A stretch of 64,000 nucleotides of DNA from Rhipidocladum racemiflorum (Eukaryota; Streptophyta; Magnoliopsida; Poales; Poaceae), in contig CM070570.1 in NCBI GenBank assembly GCA_036346355.1, positions 48,623,592 through 48,687,591 on the forward strand. Reading direction: 5' to 3'. The translations under genes and the position numbers were made by a program. This document shows, in pieces, positions 44,250 to 57,207 of this stretch. A model generated the notes under the pieces. The model was not told the origin of the DNA, did no database searches, and saw only the letters and a list, made by a program, of their open reading frames with translations. The stretch's first letter is position 1, and each line of letters starts with the position of its first letter.

Positions 44250-46472
44250 CATGTCCGGCGATGAAGGGCGCGCCCTGGTGATAAGATCGACCAGTTTTTC
44301 TAAGCTTGGAAGACATGGCATTGGTTCGAGCAGACGCACTTCGATTCCATAACCACCACGCGGCTGGATCGCCATGATGCTCGCGTCGCCAAAGTGGATG
44401 ACCTGATAGCGCCAGGTGGCGGCGATAAAGGAAGAAGTGCGACGACCACGATCCACGTTCCTCCCTCCCGCTGACGCGGTTAGCCCAGCCGAAAACAAAC
44501 CGGCGGACTTAGGTGGAGGGTGTCTTTGCGATACCGGCGGCATGCACGGAGGAAGTGCGACCCTATGTTGAAGGGCGGAGGCGGGAATTTTGGCGCCATG
44601 GGCGCGGACTCCCAAAACACCTCGGCTGGATTTTGCAACCTACGAGGGCGTAGGCGATCCTCTCCATTGGCTTAATTCTTGCGTTTGTTCTTCAGCGGCC
44701 CTACGGCGGAAGAAGAGAAGGTCGACATGACGTATCATCTGCGTGGAGAAGCACGAATGGTACATGCTCCTGGAAGAGGAGATGGGGGCACTTACTGGCT
44801 TCACTTCAAGGATCTCGTCAACTCACTTGGGCCACCAACACGACGCAATCACCTAGCGCAGTGAAAGCGGCAAATCCAGGCAGGGCGATCTTCACAATAT
44901 CAAAAGGAGTTTGAGGCTTTACTTCCGTCGAACCTCCGAGCCGACTCGAAGATCGAGATGTTTCATCACGGTCTCAAGGAGAAGATCGCCATTCTTTGTT
45001 GATCTCGGCCCCAGCTTCCTTAGCCATGGCCATGAGGCCCGGAGCTCATGAGCGCTAAGAACCTCGATCGAGAAGATGGTCGACGCGGAATCCCTAAGCG
45101 GCATGATGAAGATCGAGCAAGCGTGGCGACTCGGCCATACCAATGAAGCATACTTCCAAGCGTGGTTGCACCAAAAGAGCGACACCAATGCCTCTGGGAC
45201 CAAGTTCATCAAGAAATTGACGCACACAAATGGAAGAACGCCGCTGGGATTATGCTACAATTGCGATGAGAAATACGGCGGGCATTCTGCTGGCGCTTTT
45301 TAGCTTGGAAGTGATTCTCGACGTCGACGCATGGGACGGCAGGCACGCAATGAGGATCCATCCATCTCCTTCGCCTCGACCGGCAGATTACCGTCGGCCA
45401 TACGACGCGCTTCCTGTTCGCGCCGGTGACCACCACTTCGCTGCCCTAAATCGGCCGACTCGCTCTACCACAATTTTACTCGGCCTGGCGGCAAGTCGGC
45501 GAGGTTATCGTGGAAGCCGCAACTCTTCCTTCCGCGTCGCAGAGCTAACGGAGCGGATTAGCGGCAACGGCAAATGTCGCCGATTTCTCGGCAGATCGAC
45601 ACATACATCTTTTTCATTGATCTCTACGTGCTCCCAATCCCGGCGTCGACATGGTCCTTGGTGTTCGGTGGCCAGACGTTGGGACCCATCACTTGGGACT
45701 TCCAACGCCTCACTATGACATTTTGGCAAGGAACTCATCGAGTTCAACTCCACGGGGTGTCACCGCGTTTTGATCGTTGTCATCCATGACCACCGAACCA
45801 ACCGATTTGATGAATGCTTTACTCACGGAGTACTCAGCTTGGCGGATCCACAGGCCTTCCACCGCCACGCGTGCCTACGACCTGATTCACCTGGGTGAAG
45901 GTGCAGATCGCGTGGCGATGCGCCCTCTTATCGTTACCGCAATTGCGAGAAGGATGAGCTAGAGGCACAATGTCGGGCTATGCTACATCAGGGCATTATA
46001 CGCGTCACAAGACATCGGCATTTTCCTCGCGTGTGTTGGTCAAAGTAAGAAGGATAACACGTGGGCGCTTTTGTGTCGATTTTCGGGCCCTCAACGACAA
46101 AACTATCAAAGACAAATTTCCCCATCCCGATGGTTGAAGAACTTTTGGATGAGCTTAAGGGTACACGCTTCTTTACTAAATTGGACCTTGGTCAGTTTAT
46201 CATCAAATGCGAATGTATTAAGAAGATGTTCCCAAGGCGGCATTTCAGACGCGATCATGGGCATTTCGAATTTTGGTCATGCCATTTGGGTTGACTAATG
46301 CCTGCAACATTTGAGCACTCATGAATGACGTTTTGGGGCCATTTCTACGCCGTTTCGTGTTGGTGTTTTTTGATGATATCCTGATTTATAGTCAGTCATG
46401 GGCCGAACATCTTTGTCATGTTCGCCAGGTGTTGCAGGAGTTATCTAGGCATGGGTTGGCATTGAAACGTTC
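44250..46472 (+). pseudogene. Element A gag, protease and 5' part of RT (degenerate)
   Basis: Gag pieces lie between 44280 and 45240. A zinc-knuckle remnant (GLCYNCDEKYGGHSA, 45248-45290) lacks the last cysteine. The protease region follows in broken frames (about 45560-45780). The RT opens near 45850: DFRALNDKTIKDKFPIPMVE and ELLDELKGTRFFTKLDLGQF at 46075-46200, then the catalytic FFDDILIYS at 46366-46392. Stops and frameshifts occur throughout. The RT is cut at 46472 by element B and resumes at about 57213. Confidence 0.82.
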
Positions 46473-49444
46473 TGTCATGGCTAGCTTTTCAATGTGGGGG
46501 CATTTGGGTATTTTTCCACCTAGATTTTTTTTCCCCACTCCTTTTTCTCTCTCTCTCTCTCTCCCCTCCCCATTTCCCAGCCGAACCCCCTTGCTCCCCC
46601 GCTCGGCGCACCCTCACTCCTCGCTCCCTTGTGAGCCACCCTCTCCCTGCGTCCGGCTGCATTGGTTTGCCCGCCAGTCCTTTGTCAGCTCGGCCCGTGG
46701 CTCCAGCTCACAGCTTCCGTCTTGGCCAGTCGGCCCCCTCCCTTTCCTCATGGGCCTCGCTCCGCCGTAGCCTCCCTCTGGCGACCCCACCGTGACACGG
46801 CCCTCTCCTCTCCCTTCCTCTCTCTCTCCTTCCTCTCCACCTCCATGGCCATGGCTAGGGTTTGGGATTTGGGAATCTAGGGTTGGTGGTAGGCAAGGTG
46901 TTTGATGAAATGCTAGAATGGGTGTATGCTAGGTGTTTGATGAAATGGCTATAAGCACTAGTAGGATGGATGTGTGGGTGATAGTGGTCCTTCTAAGTTG
47001 TTGTCATGTTAGATGATGAATTGATGATTGTGAGGGCTCATACAAACTCAATAGAGGTGGTTGTTGCTAGGTGATTGTTAACATGCCAACTAGGACCAAT
47101 GTCGTCCAATTGCTTCTTGCCAAATTCTTGTGTCCATCTCAATCCTCCTAATGAACGGGGCACCTTGGAGATGTCGTGGTATAGCATAGCCTGGGGTAAG
47201 GACACTTTATGCTTGAGTTGTAGTCTTCTTGTCTTTCTTAGTCAAAATGTTAGTATCGAAGGTTATGTTGAAACCATGGAGTCAAGCTTTTAGTCTTTGG
47301 ATAGCAAACTCCATTGGTATTGTTAAGTAGGGTTCTATTTCGTTCTTATTGTGTTGTTGTTTTCTCTCTAATAACCGATCATATTTGGAGTGCTAATTGA
47401 AATTGCATCTTCCTAACAATTTGGTTGGCCTCTAGCTCAAATCAAATGATTCGGAGTTTTGAGTCGTATTTCTTTTCTTCCTTGTTGAATGCTTGCATAT
47501 TGTCTTAAATTGTCATTTCATCGCATGTGCATCGCATGCATCTCATTTCATTCATATGTGTCGTGTAGAGAACGATCACGAGGGAGGGTGATCACGGTGA
47601 AAGGGAGTTGTGTCGAGACTCGTGAAGCATCAGGCAAGCACCTAAGCATCTTGAACCCTTATATGATTCTATTTTAGAGAATAAATTGCTAAATTTGTGA
47701 GTTACGTTTTGCATTAGGAGTTAATTGTGGGATAGGACTAGATCCCATTTCTTTCGCACATATATCCATTGATTATTGTTAAACACTTCCTTGAAGCTAA
47801 TACGGGTAATATAAGCCGAGTCGCGCTTAGTCTTGCTTAGGAGTCGGGTTCGGGCCAAGTGACGGAGGGTTACATCACTTGTGGTTGTTATTATTACACA
47901 CATGTTACGTTATCTTGGACTTGGAATTGGGAAAGGTTTTGGAAAGGTTAACTTGTGGACCAAGTGGAATTGGTTCATTTGGGTATGGAGACTCGAATGT
48001 GTAGCCCAGTCGTGTCAGTAAGGGACCCGATCCGTAAGTGGAATAGGATTGAGTACACACCAGGTTGGTCGTGATGCCCGATTATGGTACGGTAAGCCAC
48101 TCTTTCTCTCATACTGAATCGATGGACCGTAACTTCACGTGGTTGGGCGTGGCGGCGGCGAGGCTTAGAGCCGACTCGGCGCCAAGCCGCTCGGGGCTGC
48201 TTTCGAGGGGTGCTAGGTTTTCGCCCACGGTGGAGACGCTTGGCCGATTGGGTATGATTGGGAGGGTTGACACTAGGCCCTTTGTGGTAGCGTCGATGCG
48301 ATCAATGCTTCCTGCCAGGGTTAATTAAGCGATTCAATTGGCGCTCTCGGATATGAGCAAGCTTAATCCGAACTTCCTGCGTAGTAAGTAACTTGAACTT
48401 GTGGTTCGCCGTTGGCTTGAGCTTAAAAATGGTTATGTATTGCTTACATTAATTGTGTTAATTTCAATCTCACCCTAGAAGTAAGTGCGGTCTATAAGCG
48501 CTTTAAACTTGTAATCGGTTCGATTGTCGCATTTATACTACAAATGTTAATGCTTTTCGCACTTTTACCTTAAGCTTTCTCCTTGCTACAACTAAATGCA
48601 TAATCCTTTGGAGTCGGTCATATATGGACCCACGGATAAGTCTTGCGAGTACCTTCGTACTCATGCTTCACCTTTGTGGTTTCGGTGAGGATTAGGTTGG
48701 CGAGTGTGAGTTACGCCGCTTGCCTCGGTGACCGGCGGGGCACCAGAGTAGCGGTTTAGCGATACAGTTCTGCTTGGGGAGTGTTCAGCGAGAACACTAG
48801 GGGATTTGCTTTACTTTTGCTAAATCACGATGGTTGGTTCTTTTGTTGTATAGATAGGGCGTTCGATGGGCTTTTGGATTTGGTAATGGACGCCACGCGT
48901 ATGTCGGGTTCCATTGTGTCTTCCTTAGGCGTTGATCATTTGTGTGGTCTTTGTGGATGTCGCTTTGTACTTTCCATATATATATATCAACTGTGTTTTC
49001 TTGTCTGCTGAGTGGATGTCCGTAGAATCTAGAAAGGTCATGCCGAAATTTTCTAGTTTTCGGAGTCTTGGTCTTTTTCTCCGTTTTTGCCTAGTTTGGA
49101 GTCTTGGCGTGGTTTTCAATCTGGGTTGGTGGTTGTCGGGTTCGTCTTTGTCTTGTTGTCATCGCCATGCGTGTTGGTTCAAAGTTCCGGGTTCGTTGCC
49201 CCCTTTATGCAAATTGAATTGATATCGTATTGTTTCAGGTATCACCGGTGATCTGGCGTGTTTGGTCGCACACGGGGAATATCGGGTTGTTGTCGAGTCG
49301 CTTTGGGCGCTTCGTAGGAGTTGTCTCCATTGGGCTTGGGGCATAGCATCGGGATCACCTCAGGTGATTGGTTGCTAGGATCTAAATCGATGGGAACAGC
49401 TGTTCATCCAACAACTCGAGGAGCGATGCAGGCGGCTCCTCGCA
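46473..49444 (+). repeat. 5' LTR of Gypsy element B
   Basis: 2,972 bp. It contains a CT run (46548-46566), a pyrimidine- and GC-rich segment with pseudo-frames (46580-46850), and the gatcacggtga and gtcatatatggaccc landmarks shared with its partner and the solo LTR. Open frames inside are not genes. Confidence 0.9.
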
Positions 49445-52400
49445 GGTTGGTATCGAGGAGCAAGGTGCATAAGACGAACTTAAACTTGGCGACCACTTAG
49501 GTGATTGATTAGGACTTGCATGATGCATTAGGTAGAGCTTAGTGCACTGACACGCCTCTAGGTGTATATTTAGGAGAGTTACGTAAAATGGTGAGCGTGG
49601 GAGAACGTTACGTTGGAATCGTGCATCCATATTATGCATATGAGGCTCGTGTCATGTCATGCATGCATATGTTTACCATGTCATTTTGCATCTTACTTTG
49701 TGCTTTTGTGTAAGATGGGCTTGTAGGGCTCAGCCGGGATGTCGTAGTCCCCGACTAGATCAGGGTTTTTATAGTCTTGAAGTCTACTTTCCCTTGTGAG
49801 AGTCTAACGGTGTCGTCTGTCTTGTTGGTGACGGAATGAGGACCCGTGGGCTCACCTGCAGAAGTAGGAGGTGGTGGCGGCAAGAACGAGTGGGTGCTTC
49901 GCCACCTCCTCCCAACGTGTTGGACATCTCAGAATGGAACCGAGCGAAGACCAGGAAGCGACAAACCGGATCCCCTGGAGATGCTAGTCCAGATCGGTCC
50001 GACGGTGGCCGCGGTGATGGGCGAGGTCGGCCCGCGGCCTATCTCGACTTCCTGCTGCACGCAGCCCACCGGTCTTCTCACCGGGCCGCACCGTTGGGTA
50101 GTCGACGATTGGCTGCGCGCGATGACAGAGCGGTTGCTCTTATCGTGGGCAAGAGTTCGAAGGCCAGCCGGTAGCGGCGGCTCGGGAGACTCATTGGTGC
50201 TTGGTGGGCCAATTTATGCGGTGATCGACTGCCGGGCACCGATTTACTTGAGTTCAGAGGCGTTTGGTGATGCCACATCCCGAAGGGCCTCATGGACATG
50301 AAGAAGCGTTATTTCTCACCCTCCGACGGCTCGGCAAGTCCGGTGGTTGACTACTCGCAAGAGTTCAACTACCTCGCAGACGCCCCGGAAGAGGTTGACA
50401 CCAGGAAGAAGCAAGGTCGGTTTGTGAGCGGGCTAACGGCGAAGATGCAGGGCCCAATTTGTCCGTCCGCGACCGGCGACTACAATGACTCCGGTGAGCC
50501 GGCGCGATCATTGGAGCTCAAGATGCGGGCTCATCGGGAGGAGAAGAAGAGAAGCGGGCGACAGAGTACTTTCCGGGCGGCAGCTCGCGGGGCTCGGGGT
50601 CTGTGTCTCGCCGAGAGCCGTCTGCTCAGCCAAATGCCTCAATCGGTAGCGTCGGCCCGGCCGTCGATTGCACCGGCTCCGACCACGACCACCACTACCG
50701 CCGCAGTACCGGCGAAGCGGCGAGCCCGAGTCCGGCCCCGTCAGGTGCTACAATTATGCGGACTGGGCCACTTCATCCGGATCGCCCCTTCGCGGCGTCG
50801 CAAGTGTCAAGCGACCCAAGATCACTCCGACCTAGCGCGGCAAGACCATCGCCACTACCTACGTCGGCGAAAGGCCGTCACCTTAGTCGGCCCGAGTTCT
50901 GAGGGCTCGCCGGTGCTAGCCGGCATGCGTTTCTTGTTGAGGGCATGAGGCTAGAGTGTTGTTTGGTCGAGGCCTCCCATTCTTTTATCCGCATACGGTT
51001 TGCGAGCTGACATCGAGATGAGGTCGATGGCGGTGTCACCTCTTTTGTGATTGAGCACCAGGGTCGAAAGATCAGTTAAGCAGATGGTTCGGCGTGAGTT
51101 CGATTCAGGATTCCATTCACGGTCACTTGTTGCTTCTAGACCTTCGGGGATAGATGCCATCTGGGGATGAGTTGGGTGATCACGGCCAAGTGTTTTGGAT
51201 TCTTTGTAGTCATTGCACCGTCACTCCAGAAATCAGAAGGGCGTGAGCCGACAGCTCTGATTCTTAATGAGAACAAGGCCACATTGTGTCTACTAAATGG
51301 GATACAGGTTGAAGATTTGGACTCGATTCAGTGGTGTCCCGAGTTTCCGATGTGTTCCCGGCGAACTACCGGATGCCACTGATCGGGATATCGAGAGTTT
51401 GTCGTCGAGCCCCGACCCAGGGGACCGCTCCGGTTTCAAGCGGCCATACCGAATGCCACCCAATGATAGGCTAGCCGGTGAAGACTTTCGATTGAAAGGG
51501 TCGATGGACAAAGGGTTCATTCGTCCGAGCCTCACCTTAGGGTTGCTTTCGGCCTGTTTTGTGACCAAGAAGGATGGTTCTCTGCGCCTGCTGTGTTGAT
51601 TACCGTCCCTTGAATGCACGATCCGCAGTCAAGAACAAGTACCCATTGCCGGATCGACCTCTGTTTGATCACCGACCGTGCACGAGTATTTTCAAGATTG
51701 ATTTGAGGCTCGGCTACCATCGATTAAGATTCGGCCAGACATCCCAAGGCCCCTTTCTTCCACTAGAATCTGGGCTCTCTGAGTATACCGTGATGTCGAT
51801 TCGACCTCACGAACGCCCGGCGTACTTTATGTACTGATGAACTCCATATTCATGGAAGAGTTTGGATTCGTTTGTCGTCATCTTCATTGACGACATTTTG
51901 ATATATTCACCCGGTGAAGAAGAGCACGCTTGGAACACCTTCGCGATTGTTCTCGCGACTTCAGTGAGCATCGCTGTATGCGAAGTTCGATGTGCAGTTA
52001 ATTTCGCCGAGGAAGTGTCATTCCTGGACACGCCCTTTACGGCGAGGCGTGGCGATTGGACCCGGAGCAAGGCGCAGGATGTACTCAAGTGGGAGCAGCC
52101 AAGACAAACATCCTGATTTTCTTGAAGTTGGTATTATCGCGCTTCATCCAAGACTTTTCAAAGATTATGGCCGATGACCGAGCCGCTCAGAAGGAGTTGA
52201 ATTCGAGATGGTCCCGGTTGTGAGCGCCTTCGGAACTCAAGCAACGTCGACTACGGCTCCTGTCCTCACTCACCAGGATATCCACGAAATCCTTTTGAGG
52301 TGTATTGCAGTCGTCAGGCATTGGGCTGGTACTGTGCTCATGCAAGAAGGCAGTGGTGCCTCGCATCTCGGCAGTTGAAGCATCATGAGGAGCACTACCC

Positions 52401-54262
52401 CACCCATGATTTGGAGCTTGCGGCGGTGGTGCATGCCTTGAAGATCTGGCGCCACTATCTTCTCGGGGAACAAGTGCAATATCTACACCGATCATAAAAG
52501 TCTCAAGTACATCTTCACCCAGTGCAGATCCCGAACATGAGCGGCGGAGATGGCTTGGTGATCAAAGACTACGATCTGAGGTACACTACCACCGGGAAGG
52601 CGAATGTAGGCGGCGCGTTGAGTCGCAAAGCTCAATGCAAGCTAGCCAGTACTTCTCAGTCCCGAGTGTCTCTCTTTGTGCCGAATTCCAAAGACTCGGC
52701 TTGAGATGGGCGGCCGGTGGATTCATAGCCAATATTGAGTTGAAGTCTACATTGCTCGTCGTTCGAGAGGCACAATCGAAGGATGAAGAAGTTGCCCAAA
52801 TCAGGGATAAATTGAAATTGGGGCAAGGTCTTTGAGTTCGCTTAGATGATCGTGGAACCGTGTGGTTCGGCGATCAAGATAGTTGTCCTGATGACCAGGA
52901 GTTGAAGCGAAGGATTCTTGATGAGGCACATAACTCCTTGCTTACCATTCACCGGCGACAACAAGATGTATCAGGGACTGAGGACGCAGTTTTAAGTGGG
53001 CTCGCATGAGCGCGAAGTCGCTCGCTATGTGTCAGTCACGGCGTCTGCAGCGAGTGAAGGCCGAACACCTCAAGCCAGGGTACTTTCTTGACCTCTTCCT
53101 ATTCGGTTTGGAAGTGGGAGGATGTTACCATGGATTTCATCGGCCTGGCCGAGCTACTTCCCTCAGGCCATGACTCAATTTGGGTGATCGAGACCACTAG
53201 AAGTCCGCGCACTTTCGGGTCGTTTCGGACCACTTATTCGACCAAGAGATATGCGTAGCCATATATCTCCGGATCTTGTGTCTCCATGGAGTCTTAAAGC
53301 GGATAGTGTCGATCGAGGCTCTCAGTTTGTCTCTCGTTCGAGAAGCCTACATGAAGCTTTGGGCACGAGTTGCTCCACGTTCAAGATACCACCCTCAGGC
53401 ATCGATGGTCGACCGAGAGGTCAATCAGGATCCTCGAGGACATGTTCCCGAGGGCTTGTATCTTGTCCTACGGGAAGAAGTGGAAGAGTGTCTCCCGTGA
53501 CGTGAGTTCGCGTACAACAACAACTACCAAACCAAGATCCAGATGTTCCATTCGAGGCGCTTTATGGTCGCAGCTTGTCGGCCGTGAACTGGCTGATCGA
53601 AAGTGGAGAACGCTCCTTGATTGGGCCGAGTTAGTTGTGGAGGCGGAAGAAAAGGTGAAGACTATCCAAGAGAACTGAGGATAGCGGTCGCGATGAGAAG
53701 AGTTATCTTGACGCCGTAGGAGACCCTCTCCTTCGACATTGGCGACCGTCTATCTGAAGGTTTCTCCTCTCAGTGGCACCCGTCCGATTCGGAGTTAAAG
53801 GAAAGTTGGCCCCTCGCTACATAGGTCTTCCGCGGATCCTTGGAAAGCGTGGTCGGAGTGGCATATCGCTTGGAGCTCCTCCTCGCCGAGATGGTCCACG
53901 ATGTCTTCCATATCTCGCAATTGAAGAAGTGCCTCCGTATCTCTTTGAATCTCTCGGAAGTGGATGACCTCGAGTTCGACTGAACTGATCTATCATACCA
54001 AGAGCGCCCTATTCGAGTTTTGGAGGAGGCGAGCAAAGACTCGTAGGAAGACTCTCCAAGTTTTACAAGGTTCAGTGGAGCAACCACACCAGAAGATGAG
54101 GCCACTTGGGAGCGGAAGACCAGTTTGCAAAGTGAATACCCTAAATTCTTCCAAACTATGTGAGTGCTTTAAACTCGCCCATTCACAATTCTTCACGGTA
54201 TAAACTCCATCCCAACTATGTGCTCATTTTGAATCTCTGTGAGATTCCCCTAAGGGAGGATT
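49445..54262 (+). pseudogene. Element B gag-pol (degenerate, all domains traceable)
   Basis: Domains in order on the plus strand are as follows. Gag (YFSPSDGSASPVVDYSQEFN, 50300-50560). A zinc knuckle near 50745-50790 (CGLGHFIR) with its later residues altered. A protease region about 50980-51300 in broken frames. RT 51420-52110 (KKDGSLRLL, NKYPLPDRPLFD, and the catalytic FIDDILIYSP at 51893-51922). RNase H 52290-52520 (HPTHDLELAAVVHALKIWRH). Integrase about 52900-53680, a poorly preserved core. A C-terminal segment near 53990-54110 with remnants of a chromodomain (WSNH-type phrase in another frame). Each domain is crossed by small frameshifts or stops, so no functional polyprotein can be read from the sequence as given. 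Confidence 0.85.
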
Positions 54263-57207
54263 TGTCATGGCTAGCTTTTCAATGTGGGGCATTTGGGTAT
54301 TTTTCCACCTAGATTTTTCCCATCCTTTTTCTCTCTCTCTCCTCCACATTTCCCACCGAACCCCCCCTTGCCCGACTTTGCGCCCTCACCCTCCCACTCC
54401 CGCACTCTCCTCACTCCTCTCCAAGCTTCACTTTCCCGCCGTCGCCAGCCGGCTACCTGCCGCCCCCAGCCGTGGCCGGCCGACCCGGCCAGAACTCGTC
54501 TTGGCGCGCAGTGCGCACTCCTCCTTGCTTGGCTGGCCGGCCTCCCGCCGGCCGCCTCCCCCTCCAGCCGACGACCCCACACACACCGTCTGACCCTCTC
54601 CCTCTCCTTCCTCCTCTCTCTCCTTCCTCTCCACCTCCATGGCCATGGAGGTTTGGGATTTGGGAATCTAGGGTTGGTGGTAGGCAAGGTGTTTGATGAA
54701 ATGCTAGAATGGGTGTATGCTAGGTGTTTGATGAAATGGCTATAAGCACTAGTAGGATGGATGTGTGGGTGATAGTGGTCCTTCTAGGATTGTTGTCATG
54801 TTAGATGATGAATTGATGATTGTGAGGGCTCATACAAACTCAATAGAGGTGGTTGTTGCTAGGTGATTGTTAACATGCCAACTAGGACCAATCAAGGCCC
54901 AATTGCTTCTTGCCAAATTCTTGTGTCCATCTCAATCCTCCTAATGAATGGGGGCACCTTGGAGATGTCGTGGTATAGCATAGCCTGGGGAGTAAGGACA
55001 CTTTATGCTTGAGTTGTAGTCTTCTTGTGTCGCACAAAATGTTAGTATCCGAAGGTTATGTTGAAACCATGGGTCAAGCTTTTAGTCTTTGGATAGCAAA
55101 CTCCATTGGTATTGTTAAGTAGGGTTCTATTTCTCGTTCTTATTGTGTTGTTGTTTTCTCTAATAGCAGATGTTATTTGGAGTGCTAATTGAAATTGCAT
55201 CTTCCTAACAATTTGGTTGGCCTCTAGCTCAATCAAATGATTCGGAGTTTTGAGTCGTATTTCTTTTCTTCCTTGTTGAATGCTTGCATATTGTCTTAAA
55301 TTGTCATTTCATCGCATGTGCATCGCATGCATCTCATTTCATTCATATGTGTCGTGTAGAGAACGATCACGGAGGGTGATCACGGTGAAGCAGTTGTCAT
55401 CGAGACTACGTGAAGCATCAGGCAAGCACCTAAGCATCTTGAACCCTTATATGATTCTATTTTCGAGAATAAATTGCTAAATTTGTGAGTTACGTTTTGC
55501 ATTAGGAGTTAATTGTGGGATAGGACTAGATCCCATTTGCTGCATATATATCCATTGATTATTGTTAAACACTTCCTTGAAGCTAATACGGGTAATATAA
55601 CTGAGTAGCTTAGTCTTGCTTAGAGGTCGGGGTTCGGGCCAAGTGACGGAGGGTTCTGTCACTTGTGGTTGTTATTATTACACACATGTTATGTTATGGT
55701 GGACTTGGAATTGGGTATGGTTTTGGAAAGGTTAACTTGTGGACCAGACGGGGGTGAATTGGTTCATTTGGGTATGGAGACTCGAATGTAGCCCCACAGT
55801 CTGTGTCAATTAGAGGACCGATCCGTAAGTGGAATAGGATTGAGCACACCCCGCTGGTCGTATGCCCGATTATGGTACGGTAAGCCACTCTTTCTCTCCC
55901 GGAATCGATGGACCAGTAACTTCCTGTGGTTGGACGTGGGCGAGGCGAGGCTTAGGCCGACTCTCGAGCGCCAAGCGGGGCCTTTGCTCGAGGGGTGCTA
56001 GGTTTTCGAGACCACGTGAGGACGCCCGATTGGGTATGATTGGAGGGGTTGACACTAGGCCCTTGTGGTAAGTGTCGTCGCGATCAATGCTTCCTCGCAG
56101 GGGTTAATTGTCTGATTCAATTGTGCGCTCTCGGATATGAGCAAGCTTAATCGAACTTCTTCTGTAGTGTAAGTAAACTTGAACTTGTGGTTCGGCAGTT
56201 GGGCTTGAGCTTAAAAATGGTTATGTATTGCTCTACATTAATTGTGTTAATTTCAATCTCACCCTAGAAGTAAGTGCGGTCTATAATCGCTTTAAACTTG
56301 TAATCGGTTCGATTATCGCATTTATACTACAAATGTTAATGCTTTCCGTACTTTTACCTTAAGCTTTCTCCTTGCTACAACTAAATGCATAATCCTTTGG
56401 AGTCGGTCATATATGGACCCACGGATAAGTCTTGCGAGTACCTTTCGTGACTCATGCTTCGCTTTGTGGTTTCGGTGAGGATCCGGTTGAGTGTGAGTTC
56501 TGCCCGTCTTGCCTCGTGGCCGGGAACCAGTAGCGGTTTAGCGATGCCGTTCGCCGGGAGTGTTCGAGCGAACACTTAGGATTTGCTTTACTTTTGCTAA
56601 ATGCGATGGTTGGTTCTTTTGTTGTATAGATAGGCGTTTCGATGGGCTTTTGGATTTGGTAATGGACGACTTCACAGCGTATGTCGGGTTCCATTGTGTC
56701 TTCCTTAGTCATCATTTGTGGTCTTGTGGATGTCGTTTGTACTTTCCATATATATATATCAACTGTGTTTTCTTGTCTGAGTGGATGTCCGTAGAATCTA
56801 GAAAGGTCATGCCGAAATTTTCTAGTTTTGAGTCTTGGTCTTTTTCTCCGCTTTTGCCTAGTTTGGAGTCTTGGCGTGGTTTTCAATCTTGGTTGGTGGT
56901 TGTCGGGTTCGTCTTTGTCTTTGTTGTCCGCCATGCGTGTTAGGTTCCGAAAGTTTGGGTTCGTTGCCCCCTTTATGCAAATTGAATTGATATCGTATTG
57001 TTTTAGGGTATGCCGGTGATCTGGGCGTGTTTCAGTCGCATACCGGGAATCTGAGGTTGTTGTCGAAGTCGTTTGGACGCTCGTGAGGTTGTCTCCATTG
57101 GGCTTGGGTATTAGCATCGGGATCACCTCCGGTGATTGGTTGCTAGGATCCAAATCGATGGAGCAACTGCTCATCCAACAACTCGAGGACGATCCGGCGG
57201 CTCCTCA
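54263..57207 (+). repeat. 3' LTR of Gypsy element B
   Basis: 2,945 bp, collinear with the 5' LTR. AT-rich tracts are almost identical, for example the 100 bases after tcatacaaactcaatagagg. GC-rich tracts differ by many 1-6 base indels. Confidence 0.9.

Larger units (their letters stand above)
46473..57207 (+). mobile_element. Ty3/Gypsy element B (3-kb LTRs, Tekay/Del-like) nested in A
   Basis: 5' LTR 46473-49444, internal region 49445-54262, 3' LTR 54263-57207. Both LTRs start TGTCATGGCTAGCTTTTC and end ggcggctcctc(g)ca. A primer site ggttggtatcgagga follows the 5' LTR and a purine tract (aagggagga) precedes the 3' LTR. The insertion duplicated cgttc of the host RT (46468-46472); the right copy reads cgagttc (57208-57214), i.e. 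with two extra bases. Long LTRs plus a chromodomain-like C-terminus suggest the Tekay/Del chromoviruses; that name is an inference. Same family as the solo LTR at 32860-36172. Confidence 0.9.

Noticed and set aside
44187..44615. 142-codon minus-strand frame
   Set aside because: Antisense to the 5' LTR and gag region of Gypsy element A; no domain.
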